Shown piece after piece: positions 8,347 through 16,233 of a DNA stretch of 47,894 nucleotides (positions are counted from its first letter, which is position 1; every line of letters starts with the position of its first letter). The stretch comes from an uncultured Lachnospiraceae bacterium (GTDB lineage Bacteria > Bacillota > Clostridia > Lachnospirales > Lachnospiraceae). A program made the position numbers and the translations under genes. Below the pieces are notes generated by a model. That model made no database searches. It was not told the origin of the DNA and worked only from the letters and a program-made list of their open reading frames with translations. The stretch covers positions 1-47,894 of the forward strand of contig CAJKQE010000008.1 in assembly GCA_905201915.1 (NCBI GenBank), in the 5' to 3' direction.

Positions 8347-8676
8347 ATGAAAAGAACTTTTATTGAGGTACCTTTGTTTACTAAAAAATGGAAAGAACTT
8401 GGTTTAACTGATGAAGATTTACGTGATTTACAAAATATTTTATTGCAAAATCCTAAAAGTGGTGACGTTATTCAGGGAACAGGTGGTTTGAGAAAAATTA
8501 GAATTCCTATGAAAGGAAGAGGAAAAAGTGGTGGGAGTAGAGTGATATATGTTGATATTGAAATTAAGGAAGTCATTTACTTTATCAATGTATATACTAA
8601 GAATGAAAAAGATGATTTAACGGAAGATGAAAAGAAAGCCTTTAAAGCTGTTGTGAAAATGTTAAAGGAGGAATAG
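8347..8676 (+). CDS. RelE/HigB-family toxin
   Basis: A 109-residue RelE-superfamily toxin of the HigB2/COG4737 type, expected to cleave mRNA on the ribosome. The core reads LRKIRIPMKGRGKSGGSRVIYVD, where basic residues and the glycine-rich turn match the family, followed by the strand VIYFINVYTKNEKDDLT and a C-terminal helix. ATG 8347 is used (AGAAGGG about ten bases upstream). The ORF could begin at a TTG nine bases earlier but that is unlikely. As in HigBA modules, the toxin gene precedes the antitoxin gene, which follows after three bases. Confidence 0.87.
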   Translation: MKRTFIEVPLFTKKWKELGLTDEDLRDLQNILLQNPKSGDVIQGTGGLRKIRIPMKGRGKSGGSRVIYVDIEIKEVIYFINVYTKNEKDDLTEDEKKAFKAVVKMLKEE

Positions 8677-8679
8677 GAA

Positions 8680-9009
8680 ATGAGTAAGTTTTTTGAGGAT
8701 ACTATGCAAGGCTTATTAGAAGCAATTGAAATTGAAAAAGGTTCTATTCCACTTACAGAAAAATCGGATATGAAATCAACAACATATTATGTTGCGGAAA
8801 ATGATGCTGAACTAATTGCTTCTTTAATTGAAATTAGAAAGGAAAAAAATATTTCTCAATCTGAACTTGCAGAAATGATTGGTAGTAAACAGCAAGCAAT
8901 TTCCCGCCTTGAAAGAAATGAGCATAGTCCATCACTAAAAATGTTTTATTCAGTACTAAATGCATTGGGATATGAGCTACAGATTGTAAAGAAGAAATCC
9001 CCTACTTGA
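8680..9009 (+). CDS. HigA-like XRE-family antitoxin
   Basis: This 109-residue helix-turn-helix protein is the likely antitoxin and operator-binding repressor of the module. The C-terminal half contains the XRE helix-turn-helix (EKNISQSELAEMIGSKQQAI, then SRLERNEHSPSLKMF). The N-terminal half would contact the toxin. Its start follows AAAGGAGG from within the end of the toxin gene. The palindrome at 8296-8311 is its most probable operator. Confidence 0.9.
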   Translation: MSKFFEDTMQGLLEAIEIEKGSIPLTEKSDMKSTTYYVAENDAELIASLIEIRKEKNISQSELAEMIGSKQQAISRLERNEHSPSLKMFYSVLNALGYELQIVKKKSPT

Positions 9010-9043
9010 TTATTATGAAGTTGTTGCATTAAGCAATACTTAG

Positions 9044-9093
9044 GAATATCTATACACTTTCGTGCGGCCTGAGCGCAAAATGTATAGATATTC
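9044..9093. terminator. Bidirectional terminator between antitoxin and larC-like gene
   Basis: GAATATCTATACA (9044-9056) pairs perfectly with TGTATAGATATTC (9081-9093). A second stem TGCG/CGCA and TTT/AAA pairs occur within the loop. It lies between convergent genes. Confidence 0.7.
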
Positions 9094-9123
9094 TTTATAT
9101 GTACTTAAAATGACAGCTTCTTA

Positions 9124-9939
9124 TCAATACTGAATTTCCATCACTCGCAAAATCCCCGGAACTTCATACTCTCTTTTTCCTGCACCTACGCCGATTTTAT
9201 TAATCTGAAAGATTTCCGGCAGAGTATAAGAAGTTGTAATTGCAGCAGCAATTGCAGCGCCGGTAGGTGTTACAAGCTCTCCCTGTACAGGCAGGATAGA
9301 CAGAGGAAGCTTATGCGTACATACAATATTAGAAGTAGCTGGAACAGGAATAGGAAGAATTCCATGCTGACAGCGAATTGTGCCCTGTCCTTCTTTTAAT
9401 ACAGGCAGAAAAACTTCTTCATATCCCAGAAAATCCATACAGATTGCAAAGGCGGCAATATCGACAATAGAATCTACGGCACCAACTTCGTGAAAATGTA
9501 CCTGTTCTTTTGGAACGCGGTGAGCAAGGGCTTCTCCTTCTGCGAGAATTTCAAAAATCTTAGAAGCCATGGCTTTTGCACCAGCTGTCATATTGCTGCT
9601 TTCTAAAATAGAAAGAATATCAGACAAGTTTCGATGCTCATGAGAATGATGCTCATGTTCGCAATGATGCCCTGCATGATTGTGTTCATGTTTTTCACCA
9701 TGCAGATATTCCATATCATGATCGTGATTTTCGTGTTTTTTATCTAATAGAACATTGAAGTCACAGGCTGCAATTCCTGATTTCTCCACTTCTGAAATTT
9801 CAATACTATACCCGGAAAGGTTTAAACTGGCTAAAGTGTCTAAAAGCATATTTTTATCAGCACCTAAATCAAGCAGAGCAGCTACGGACATATCTCCGCT
9901 GATTCCTGATGCACAATCAAAATAAAGTGCTTTTTTCAT
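9124..9939 (-). CDS. larC: LarC family protein, N-terminal (LarC1-like) part only
   Basis: LarC is the cyclometallase that inserts nickel into the pyridinium pincer cofactor of LarA-type enzymes. This 271-residue protein starts with the family signature ALYFDCASGISGDM. It has a His-rich nickel-binding stretch at residues 68-102 (many H interspersed with E and D), then HFHEVGAVDSIVDI and the late motif GVGAGKREYEVPGILRVM. Full-length LarC is roughly 400 residues; the C-terminal LarC2 (CTP-binding) domain is missing. Only about 115 bases separate the stop from the opposing antitoxin gene, so LarC2 cannot be hidden in another frame here. In Lactobacillus plantarum LarC1 alone is also a natural product of about this length, made when a programmed frameshift is not used. 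It is probably cotranscribed with the LacI gene (18-base gap, AGGAGGAC ribosome site). The LarA-like partner is at 19471. Confidence 0.82.
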   Translation of the reverse strand: MKKALYFDCASGISGDMSVAALLDLGADKNMLLDTLASLNLSGYSIEISEVEKSGIAACDFNVLLDKKHENHDHDMEYLHGEKHEHNHAGHHCEHEHHSHEHRNLSDILSILESSNMTAGAKAMASKIFEILAEGEALAHRVPKEQVHFHEVGAVDSIVDIAAFAICMDFLGYEEVFLPVLKEGQGTIRCQHGILPIPVPATSNIVCTHKLPLSILPVQGELVTPTGAAIAAAITTSYTLPEIFQINKIGVGAGKREYEVPGILRVMEIQY

Positions 9940-9957
9940 AATAAAGTCCTCCTGATG

Positions 9958-10992
9958 TTATTTTCGATTTTTTGGTGCTTTGCCGCAAGTATCTCTTTTC
10001 GCTATGTAATAAGGCAGTACAGTTTTTAAAGGAATACGATGTCCACCGGTAATACGGTCAATAAGAATTTTTGCTGTCATTCTCCCCATTTCTTCTAAAG
10101 GTATGTGGACAGTAGTAAGCATAGGGGAAAGATATTGTGCTGTCTCAATATCATCTACACCAATAACAGAAATATCTTCGGGAATGCGGTATCCCTGCTC
10201 TCGAAAAGCACGGATTGCACCGATGGCAGTATTATCGTTTGCACAAAAAACAGCAGTAATATCTGCTTTTGATTTAATTAAATGGAGTGCTCCCTGATAA
10301 CCACCTTCGTGGGAAAGCTTTACATTGGCAGCATTTCGCTGTGAAAAGGGTAATCCAAGCGTTTCCAAAGCACCTTTAAATGCAGTATAGCGGATTTCGT
10401 TATTTTGTTCTCCAATGTAACCGATTTTTGTGTGTCCTAATTCGTGGAGATAAGAAACGGCGCTAAAGGTAAGTTCTTTTCCATCGCATACAACTTGATC
10501 GTATTTATCATCCATGGGATTTAATCCGGCATAGATAATATGCTTATAATTTTTGGTGAAAAGTTTTAAAATACGTTCATCATATCGTCCTAAAATAACA
10601 GCTCCATCTACAGGGGAGTTGGCAATTCTAAGAGTTACATCCGGATTTTCTAAATCCAATGCGGTGAAAGAGTGTTTGATGAAAAAGTTGCTTTTAAAAG
10701 CCTCTTGTTCAATGGCCTTTGCAATATGGGAAAAGAAAAGATCGGAAACTGCAGAATCTCCCCTTGCATAAATACAGGCAATTGTGCGTGCAGGCACTTC
10801 TATAGAGGGAGTTGTTGGCCCAAGCTTTAAAGCGCGTGCAGTAGAATTAGGCGTATATCCACTTTTTCTCACGATGTTCCAGATGCGTTCTTGTACTTCT
10901 GGACTGGCAGCTTTTGTGTTTTTTTGATTAATAACTCTGGAAACAGTAGAGATAGAAACATTAGCTTCTTTTGCGATTTCTTTTAGTGTCAT
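9958..10992 (-). CDS. LacI/GalR-family transcriptional regulator
   Basis: A 344-residue sugar-responsive regulator. The N-terminal DNA-binding domain (TLKEIAKEANVSISTVSRVI, with hinge helix NSTARALK near residue 55) is followed by a periplasmic-binding-protein-like effector domain ending in DISVIGVDDIETAQYLSPMLTTV and IPLEEMGRMTAKILID. It is divergent from the NagB-like operon and cotranscribed with the LarC-like gene, so it probably controls the adjacent catabolic island. Candidate operators sharing AACGTTTGC are at 11071-11086 and 14479-14493. The effector ligand is unknown. Confidence 0.9.
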   Translation of the reverse strand: MTLKEIAKEANVSISTVSRVINQKNTKAASPEVQERIWNIVRKSGYTPNSTARALKLGPTTPSIEVPARTIACIYARGDSAVSDLFFSHIAKAIEQEAFKSNFFIKHSFTALDLENPDVTLRIANSPVDGAVILGRYDERILKLFTKNYKHIIYAGLNPMDDKYDQVVCDGKELTFSAVSYLHELGHTKIGYIGEQNNEIRYTAFKGALETLGLPFSQRNAANVKLSHEGGYQGALHLIKSKADITAVFCANDNTAIGAIRAFREQGYRIPEDISVIGVDDIETAQYLSPMLTTVHIPLEEMGRMTAKILIDRITGGHRIPLKTVLPYYIAKRDTCGKAPKNRK

Positions 10993-11030
10993 ATTAAAAC
11001 CTCACAATACAATGGCAATATTATAGATAC

Positions 11031-11059
11031 ATTATAACTGAAATGACGAATAAAAACAA
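11031..11059 (-). promoter_or_regulatory. Promoter of the LacI-larC operon
   Basis: Read on the minus strand: TTGTTT (11059-11054), a 17-base spacer, then a perfect TATAAT (11036-11031), 38 bases before the LacI start. Confidence 0.65.
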
Positions 11060-11070
11060 TGGAATTTAGG

Positions 11071-11086
11071 ATAACGTTTGCATAAA
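11071..11086. promoter_or_regulatory. Candidate LacI-type operator (or cre) between divergent promoters
   Basis: ATAACGTTTGCATAAA contains the CG-centred core of LacI-family sites and matches the right half of the CcpA cre pattern (CGnTTnCA). It shares AACGTTTGC with the site upstream of the ABC importer at 14479. It lies upstream of the -35 boxes of both divergent promoters. Confidence 0.5.
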
Positions 11087-11123
11087 TTGAGTAGAAAAAA
11101 ACGCAATATTTAAGAAAGGTTTG

Positions 11124-11152
11124 TTGAAAATGGAAAATACTTATCGTATAAT
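11124..11152 (+). promoter_or_regulatory. Promoter of the NagB-like operon
   Basis: TTGAAA (11124-11129), a 17-base spacer and a perfect TATAAT (11147-11152) lie about 50 bases before the start codon at 11203. Confidence 0.75.
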
Positions 11153-11202
11153 CTTAGATATGAAAGGATTGACAATGCAAAAACAAGGGAGGATTGTTTG
11201 AA

Positions 11203-12030
11203 ATGACGAAACATGAGTATTATACTTACACAAAGGAGGATCTTTTAAACAAAGGAGCGAAACTGCCAGTGATCGTAATGGAAGATAATGCAGCGGTATT
11301 TCAATCTATGGCAGAGGAAATGACAGAGGAAATTAAGAAAAATAATGCAGCAGGAAAGAAAACTGTATTTATTTGTCCGGTAGGTCCGGTAGGACAGTAT
11401 CCTTATTTTGTAGAAATGGTAAATAAGGAAAAAATCAGTCTGAAAAATGTATGGTTTATCAATATGGATGAGTATCTGGATGATGATAAGAAATGGGTTC
11501 CGGAAACACATCCTCTGAGTTTCCGTGGATTTATGAACAGAACCGTATATAGTCAGATTGATCCGGAATTGGTTATGCCGGAAGAACAGAGAGTATTTCC
11601 AAATCCTGAAAATGTAGAATATATTCCTCAGTTGATTGAAAAATTGGGCGGTGTTGATATTTGCTTTGGAGGCATCGGTATCAATGGCCATGTTGCTTTT
11701 AATGAAGCAGATGCATCTTTAAGTAACGAAGAATTTCTGGCTCAGAAAACAAGAGTTTTGGACATTACAAAAGAAACAAGAACAGCAAATGCTATTGGAG
11801 ATTTTAACGGTGCGTTAGAAGATATGCCGAAATATTGTGTGACTATCGGTATTTATGAAATTGCCCATGCCAGAAAAATTCGTCTGGGATGCTTTAGAAA
11901 CTGGCACAGAGCTGTGGTAAGAAGAACTGCTTATGGAGATGCGACTTCCGACTTCCCAGTATCTTTACTGACAAATCACCCTGATATCAATCTGAAAATT
12001 ACAGAGTTTGTAGCTGCATTGGAGGGATAA
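11203..12030 (+). CDS. NagB-like sugar isomerase/deaminase with altered phosphate pocket
   Basis: A paralogue of glucosamine-6-phosphate deaminase (275 residues). Catalytic residues are kept: Asp89 in NMDEY, His163 and Glu168 in GINGHVAFNE; Asn161 at the next position also occurs in the B. subtilis enzyme. The two elements that hold the substrate phosphate are not kept. The canonical A/P-TGGTP loop is CPVGPVG (58-64), and the S-G-x-x-K-A loop is C-F-R-N-W-H-R-A (230-237), with the phosphate-binding Lys replaced by His235 amid several Arg. The fold and reaction type are clear, but the substrate is probably not ordinary GlcN-6-P. Start ATG 11203 follows AAGGGAGGA; a TTG at 11194 is rejected. 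First gene of an operon with the NagA-like and aldolase genes. Confidence 0.8.
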   Translation: MTKHEYYTYTKEDLLNKGAKLPVIVMEDNAAVFQSMAEEMTEEIKKNNAAGKKTVFICPVGPVGQYPYFVEMVNKEKISLKNVWFINMDEYLDDDKKWVPETHPLSFRGFMNRTVYSQIDPELVMPEEQRVFPNPENVEYIPQLIEKLGGVDICFGGIGINGHVAFNEADASLSNEEFLAQKTRVLDITKETRTANAIGDFNGALEDMPKYCVTIGIYEIAHARKIRLGCFRNWHRAVVRRTAYGDATSDFPVSLLTNHPDINLKITEFVAALEG

Positions 12031-12033
12031 GTT

Positions 12034-13188
12034 ATGAAAACCTGGATTACCAATGGTTATGTGTACCGATATGACAAACGCCGTATGGAAAGAAAAGATT
12101 TGTGTATAGAAGATGGTAAAATCTGTGAAATCTGCAGTCCGGGACATGGTGAAAGAGAAGGGGATGTTTATGATGCTTCCGGTAAGTCTGTAATTCCGGG
12201 ATTTATTGATGTACATACTCATGGAGGTTGTGGTGTAGATGTAAATGATGCCATGAAAGATGATTTTGAGAAAATCGGTCATTTCTTTGCACTTCAAGGA
12301 ACAACTTCATGGCTTTGTTCTATTTTAACAGATACAAAAGAACAAACAACCAAATGTATTCACGAAGCATTAAAACATCAAAAAGATCACGCAAATTGTG
12401 CAAATCTTTTGGGTATTCATTTGGAAGGACCATTTCTTTCTGTGGAATTTAAAGGAGCTATGCCGGAAGAACTTTTAAGAAAGGCAGATATGGAGCTTTT
12501 AAAAGAATATCAGGAAGAGGCAGAAGGAAATATTCGTTATATTACAGTTTCACCGGAAGTAGAAGGCATTCCGGAAGCAGTACCGGAGATGAAAAAGATG
12601 GGAATTACTGTTGCAATCGGACATTCCGGAGCAGATTATGAAACTGCTATGAAATGTATTGAAAACGGAGCGGCAGCCTGTACCCATACTTGCAATGCAA
12701 TGAAGTTATTTCATCAGCATTTTCCGTCTATGATGGGAGCAGCTTTAGAATCAGATATTTATTGTGAAGCAATTTGTGATGGACGCCATCTGCATCCAGG
12801 CAGTGTAAGACTGTTTTTGAAAGCAAAAGGATATGATAAAGTAGTTGCAGTGACAGACTCTATTATGGCAGCAGGACTTCCGGATGGAGAGTATAAATTG
12901 GGAGTTAATGATGTTGTAGTCGAGGATGGAGATGCGAAATTAAAATCAAACGGTGTGCGTGCAGGAAGTACCCTGACAACAGGAACCGCGTTGAAACGAT
13001 TGATTGACTTTACAGGGGCAGAAATGGAAGATGTGCTTCCTCTTTTAACCATGAACCCTGCCAAACTTTTAGGCGTAGATGATAAAATCGGAAGTCTGGA
13101 AGCGGGAAAAGATGCAGACATTCTGATTGTAGATGAATGTTATGATATTGTAGATACTTTTGTAAAAGGAAAGAAAATAGAAAGATAA
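12034..13188 (+). CDS. NagA-like N-acetyl-amino-sugar deacetylase
   Basis: A 384-residue amidohydrolase of the N-acetylglucosamine-6-phosphate deacetylase family. The metal and catalytic set is complete: H61/H63 (DVHTHGG), Glu131 (HLEGPFL), His197 (GHSGA), His218 (THTCNAM), His252/His254 (DGRHLHP) and the catalytic Asp275 (VTDSIMAAG). Small substitutions (THTCNAM for THLxNAM, DGRHLHP for DGxHVxP) set it apart from typical NagA. It follows the NagB-like gene by three bases. It would remove an acetyl group from an imported amino sugar before the NagB-like step. Whether the substrate is GlcNAc-6-P itself is open because the neighbouring isomerases have altered phosphate sites. Confidence 0.85.
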   Translation: MKTWITNGYVYRYDKRRMERKDLCIEDGKICEICSPGHGEREGDVYDASGKSVIPGFIDVHTHGGCGVDVNDAMKDDFEKIGHFFALQGTTSWLCSILTDTKEQTTKCIHEALKHQKDHANCANLLGIHLEGPFLSVEFKGAMPEELLRKADMELLKEYQEEAEGNIRYITVSPEVEGIPEAVPEMKKMGITVAIGHSGADYETAMKCIENGAAACTHTCNAMKLFHQHFPSMMGAALESDIYCEAICDGRHLHPGSVRLFLKAKGYDKVVAVTDSIMAAGLPDGEYKLGVNDVVVEDGDAKLKSNGVRAGSTLTTGTALKRLIDFTGAEMEDVLPLLTMNPAKLLGVDDKIGSLEAGKDADILIVDECYDIVDTFVKGKKIER

Positions 13189-13201
13189 AAGGAGATAGAT
13201 T

Positions 13202-14353
13202 ATGCCATTAATACCATTAAGACCATTATTGGAAACTGTTGACAAATACCATTTTGCACAAGGTGCATTTAATGTAAATGCAGTCGCTCAGGCAAAAGCT
13301 GCCATTGAAGTTCATGAAATGTTCCGCTCTGCAGCTATTTTACAGGGAGCAGATCTGGCAAACGGATTTATGGGTGGAAGAACTGATTTCTTAAACGCAA
13401 CTTTAGAAGATAAGAAAATCGGTGCAAAAAATATTGCAAATGCTGTGAAAAAATTTGCGGAAGATTCACCTATTCCTGTAGTGCTTCATTTAGACCATGG
13501 TAAAAACTTTGACTCTTGTAAAGCCGCTATTGAAGGTGGATATACATCCGTTATGATTGATGGTTCTTCTCTTCCTTTTGAGGAAAATGTTGAACTTACA
13601 AGAGAAGTTGTAAAATATGCCCATGCAAGGGGTGTATCTGTAGAAGGTGAGTTAGGTGTACTTGCAGGGGTAGAGGATCATGTATTTTCTTCTACATCTA
13701 CTTACACAAATCCATTAAAAGCAGTTGAATTTTTCAAAAAAACAGGATGTGATGCGCTGGCAATTTCCTATGGAACTATGCACGGAGCATCTAAGGGAAA
13801 AGATGTAAAATTAAGAAAAGAAATTGCCATTGCTATTAAAGAGTGTATGATGCATGAAAATCTTTTTGGTGTGCTGGTATCTCATGGATCTTCCACAGTG
13901 CCAAGATACATTGTAGATGAAATCAATGCGTTGGGTGGAAATATTCAGAATGCTTACGGCATTTCCATTAATGAATTAAAAGCTGCAATTCCATGTGGTA
14001 TTGGAAAAATTAATGTAGATACAGATATTCGTCTGGCTGTTACAAGAAATATGAAGGAATTCTTTAAAAACAATCCTTCCAAACGTGACAGTGCTTCCAT
14101 TGGTGGTGTATACCAGTTGTTAGAGGAGAAGAAAGATCAGTTTGATCCAAGAGCTTTTCTTCCACCGATTATGGATACTGTTATGTATGGTACAATCCAG
14201 GATGATGATACAGCGGCTTTAGTAGAAGTAATTGAAAAAGGTGTAAAAGAAGCAATCGGAACTTTGATTGTAGAATTTGGTTCTTTTGGAAAAGCACCTC
14301 TTGTAGAGCAGGTATCTTTAGAAGAAATGATTGAACGTTATAAAAAAATGTAA
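13202..14353 (+). CDS. Class II fructose-bisphosphate aldolase family protein
   Basis: A zinc-dependent ketose-phosphate aldolase of 383 residues, expected to cleave a ketose-1-phosphate to DHAP plus an aldehyde. Visible motifs are FNVNAVAQAKAAIE, HLDHGKN (zinc ligand and catalytic Asp), SVMIDGSS, SVEGELGVLAG, YGTMHGASKG (second zinc His) and LVSHGSS (third), with KINVDTDIRLA for phosphate binding. Overall it resembles the Calvin-cycle CbbA subtype, but the C-terminus is longer and adds an extra segment (roughly residues 330-383). It is 13 bases after the NagA-like gene and ends the operon at a strong terminator. Tagatose-bisphosphate or a C6-modified ketose-1-phosphate are equally possible substrates. 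Confidence 0.85.
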   Translation: MPLIPLRPLLETVDKYHFAQGAFNVNAVAQAKAAIEVHEMFRSAAILQGADLANGFMGGRTDFLNATLEDKKIGAKNIANAVKKFAEDSPIPVVLHLDHGKNFDSCKAAIEGGYTSVMIDGSSLPFEENVELTREVVKYAHARGVSVEGELGVLAGVEDHVFSSTSTYTNPLKAVEFFKKTGCDALAISYGTMHGASKGKDVKLRKEIAIAIKECMMHENLFGVLVSHGSSTVPRYIVDEINALGGNIQNAYGISINELKAAIPCGIGKINVDTDIRLAVTRNMKEFFKNNPSKRDSASIGGVYQLLEEKKDQFDPRAFLPPIMDTVMYGTIQDDDTAALVEVIEKGVKEAIGTLIVEFGSFGKAPLVEQVSLEEMIERYKKM

Positions 14354-14366
14354 ATATATTTCCTTT

Positions 14367-14417
14367 AAAACAGGGTGGATTGGGTAAAATGATGAATGTC
14401 CAATCCACCCTGTTTTG
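14367..14417 (+). terminator. Strong terminator after aldolase
   Basis: A perfect 17-base stem (AAAACAGGGTGGATTGG against CCAATCCACCCTGTTTT) with a 16-base loop ends the NagB-NagA-aldolase operon. Confidence 0.9.
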
Positions 14418-14478
14418 TATTTGTGCAAAAAATATATAGTTAAAACGCAAAAGTATGTTAAAAAATATACAAATAGCT

Positions 14479-14493
14479 CAAACGTTTGCGCAA
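14479..14493. promoter_or_regulatory. Candidate LacI-type operator (or cre) upstream of the ABC importer
   Basis: The perfect 10-base palindrome CAAACGTTTG (14479-14488), followed by CGCAA, shares AACGTTTGC with the site between the LacI and NagB-like genes. It lies just upstream of the -35 box at 14501, a position more typical of activation than of simple blocking. Confidence 0.55.
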
Positions 14494-14500
14494 AATCGTA

Positions 14501-14529
14501 TTGATTTTTAACCCCATATAGGGGATAAT
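14501..14529 (+). promoter_or_regulatory. Promoter of the sulfonate-type ABC operon
   Basis: TTGATT (14501-14506), a 17-base spacer and GATAAT (14524-14529). The spacer contains the short inverted repeat CCCC-ATATA-GGGG. Confidence 0.65.
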
Positions 14530-14601
14530 AACAATACAATAACGAATAAGAAATAAGTTTTAGTACGAAATGCTGAAACAAAAAGAAACAGGAGGATTAA
14601 A

Positions 14602-15396
14602 ATGGGGAAAAAAAGTAAAGGTGGAGCCGATATCATAGGCAAAATACCAAAAGGGATATGGCTGCTGATTTCATTCATAGCAGCAATTCTGGTGTGGACA
14701 ATCTTATCAATTACTCCACAGACTGCCAGATGTTTTCCAAATGCGATTAAAGTATTACAATCCATTGGACTTATGGTAGAGAGAGGAATTTTGTTACAGG
14801 ATATTGCAAGCAGTTTGATTTCCGTTCTTTGGGGATTTTTACTTGGCTTTGTAATTTCTGTTCCGGTGGCATTTTTGATGGCATGGTATCGTCCGGTAAG
14901 ATTTATTTTGGAGCCATGGATTCAGTTTATCAGAAATATTCCACCACTGGCTTATGTACCACTTGTAGTTATCGGTGTAGGTGTAGGTCGTGCACCACAG
15001 ATTATTGTTATCTGCCTTGCAACATTCTTAATTATGACAGTTACAATTTTCCAGGGTGTTATCAACGTAGATGAAACTCTGATTAAGGCAGCAAGAGTGT
15101 TAGGTGCAAACGATGTGAACCTGTTCGTAAAGGTCATTTTCCCGGCAACAACACCATTTATCATTACAGCGGTAAGACTTGGTATCTCAACAGCGCTTAC
15201 AACATTGATTGCAGCAGAATCTACAGGAGCTATTGCAGGTCTTGGTATGAGAATTAAATCTTTGGCAAACTCCTATGAAACAACACCAATGCTTCTCTAT
15301 ATCATTATTATCGGTGTTATCGGTATGCTGGCTGAGAAAGTTCTTAAATACTTTGAAAGGAAGTTAACATCATGGCAGGAAAAGAGGGAAATATAA
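14602..15396 (+). CDS. ABC transporter permease, sulfonate/nitrate/taurine (SsuC/TauC) type
   Basis: A 264-residue permease with about six membrane segments and the BPD_transp_1 coupling loop VDETLIKAARVLGANDVNLF-VKVIFPATTPFIITAV. It forms the channel of a type I importer. The family moves small anions or amphiphiles such as alkanesulfonates, taurine, nitrate or thiamine precursors. AGGAGG precedes the ATG. Its end overlaps the ATPase gene by 25 bases. A sulfonate-type importer inside a sugar-catabolic island is unusual and bears on the substrate question. Confidence 0.88.
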   Translation: MGKKSKGGADIIGKIPKGIWLLISFIAAILVWTILSITPQTARCFPNAIKVLQSIGLMVERGILLQDIASSLISVLWGFLLGFVISVPVAFLMAWYRPVRFILEPWIQFIRNIPPLAYVPLVVIGVGVGRAPQIIVICLATFLIMTVTIFQGVINVDETLIKAARVLGANDVNLFVKVIFPATTPFIITAVRLGISTALTTLIAAESTGAIAGLGMRIKSLANSYETTPMLLYIIIIGVIGMLAEKVLKYFERKLTSWQEKREI

Positions 15397-16163
15397 AAGT
15401 AAGTATTCAGGGCGTTGAAAAGAAATACAACACACGAAAAGGTGAAGTTGTTGCTTTAAACGGTGTGGATTTTGATATTAAAGAAAATGAATTTATCTGT
15501 GTAATCGGGCCATCTGGATGTGGTAAATCTACATTATTAAATATTATTGCGGGACTTTTAGAGCCTACCAGCGGACAGATTTTAGTAGACGGAAAACCAA
15601 TCAACGGAACAGGAACAGACAGAGGTGTTGTTTTTCAGCAGTACGCATTGTTTCCATGGCTGACAGTAAAGAAAAATGTTGAATTCGGTTTAAAATTAAA
15701 AGGACTTTCTAAAGAAGAATGTGATGCCATTGCAATGAAATATTTGAAAATGGTTGAATTGGAAAAATTCGCTGACTCTTATCCAAAGGAATTGTCCGGT
15801 GGTATGAAACAGCGTGTTGCGATTGCAAGAGCTTATGCAATGAATCCAGAAGTACTTCTTATGGATGAACCTTTCGGAGCTTTGGATGCACAGACAAGAA
15901 CACAGCTTCAGTCAGAACTTTTAAAAGCATGGCAGGAAGAAAATAAAACATGTTTCTTTGTTACACATGATATTGAAGAAGCTATTGTTCTTGCAACAAG
16001 AGTTGTAATTATGAGCGCTCGTCCGGGACGTATTAAAGAAGTTGTGGATATTGATATTCCATATCCAAGAGATCAGGAAACAAAGATGAGCGACCGCTTT
16101 ATTGAACTGAAAAATCATATTTGGGGACAGGTATATCAGGAATATTTGGAAGTGAGAAAATAA
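15372..16163 (+). CDS. ABC transporter ATP-binding protein, SsuB/TauB type
   Basis: A 263-residue single ABC ATPase with Walker A GPSGCGKST, Q-loop FQQYALFPWL, signature LSGGMKQR, Walker B LLMDEPFGALD and switch histidine FVTHD. The C-terminal motif VVIMSARPGRIKEV is typical of the nitrate/sulfonate/taurine class. The start lies within the permease gene after AAAGGAAG. It powers the importer formed with the neighbouring permease and lipoprotein. Confidence 0.92.
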   Translation: MAGKEGNIKVSIQGVEKKYNTRKGEVVALNGVDFDIKENEFICVIGPSGCGKSTLLNIIAGLLEPTSGQILVDGKPINGTGTDRGVVFQQYALFPWLTVKKNVEFGLKLKGLSKEECDAIAMKYLKMVELEKFADSYPKELSGGMKQRVAIARAYAMNPEVLLMDEPFGALDAQTRTQLQSELLKAWQEENKTCFFVTHDIEEAIVLATRVVIMSARPGRIKEVVDIDIPYPRDQETKMSDRFIELKNHIWGQVYQEYLEVRK

Positions 16164-16233
16164 TTTAGAACTTACAATGGGGCAGGAAAGAGCCCGGTGA
16201 GAATAAAAACTATATTTTTAGGAGGAACTTAAA

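Noticed and set aside
9010..9123. Programmed frameshift from LarC1 into LarC2
   Set aside because: Only about 115 bases remain before the opposing antitoxin gene, far too short for LarC2.
11683..11685. Asn161 in the NagB-like protein as a lost catalytic Asp
   Set aside because: Gram-positive NagB enzymes such as that of B. subtilis have Asn at this place (GIGRNGH), so it is not evidence of lost activity.
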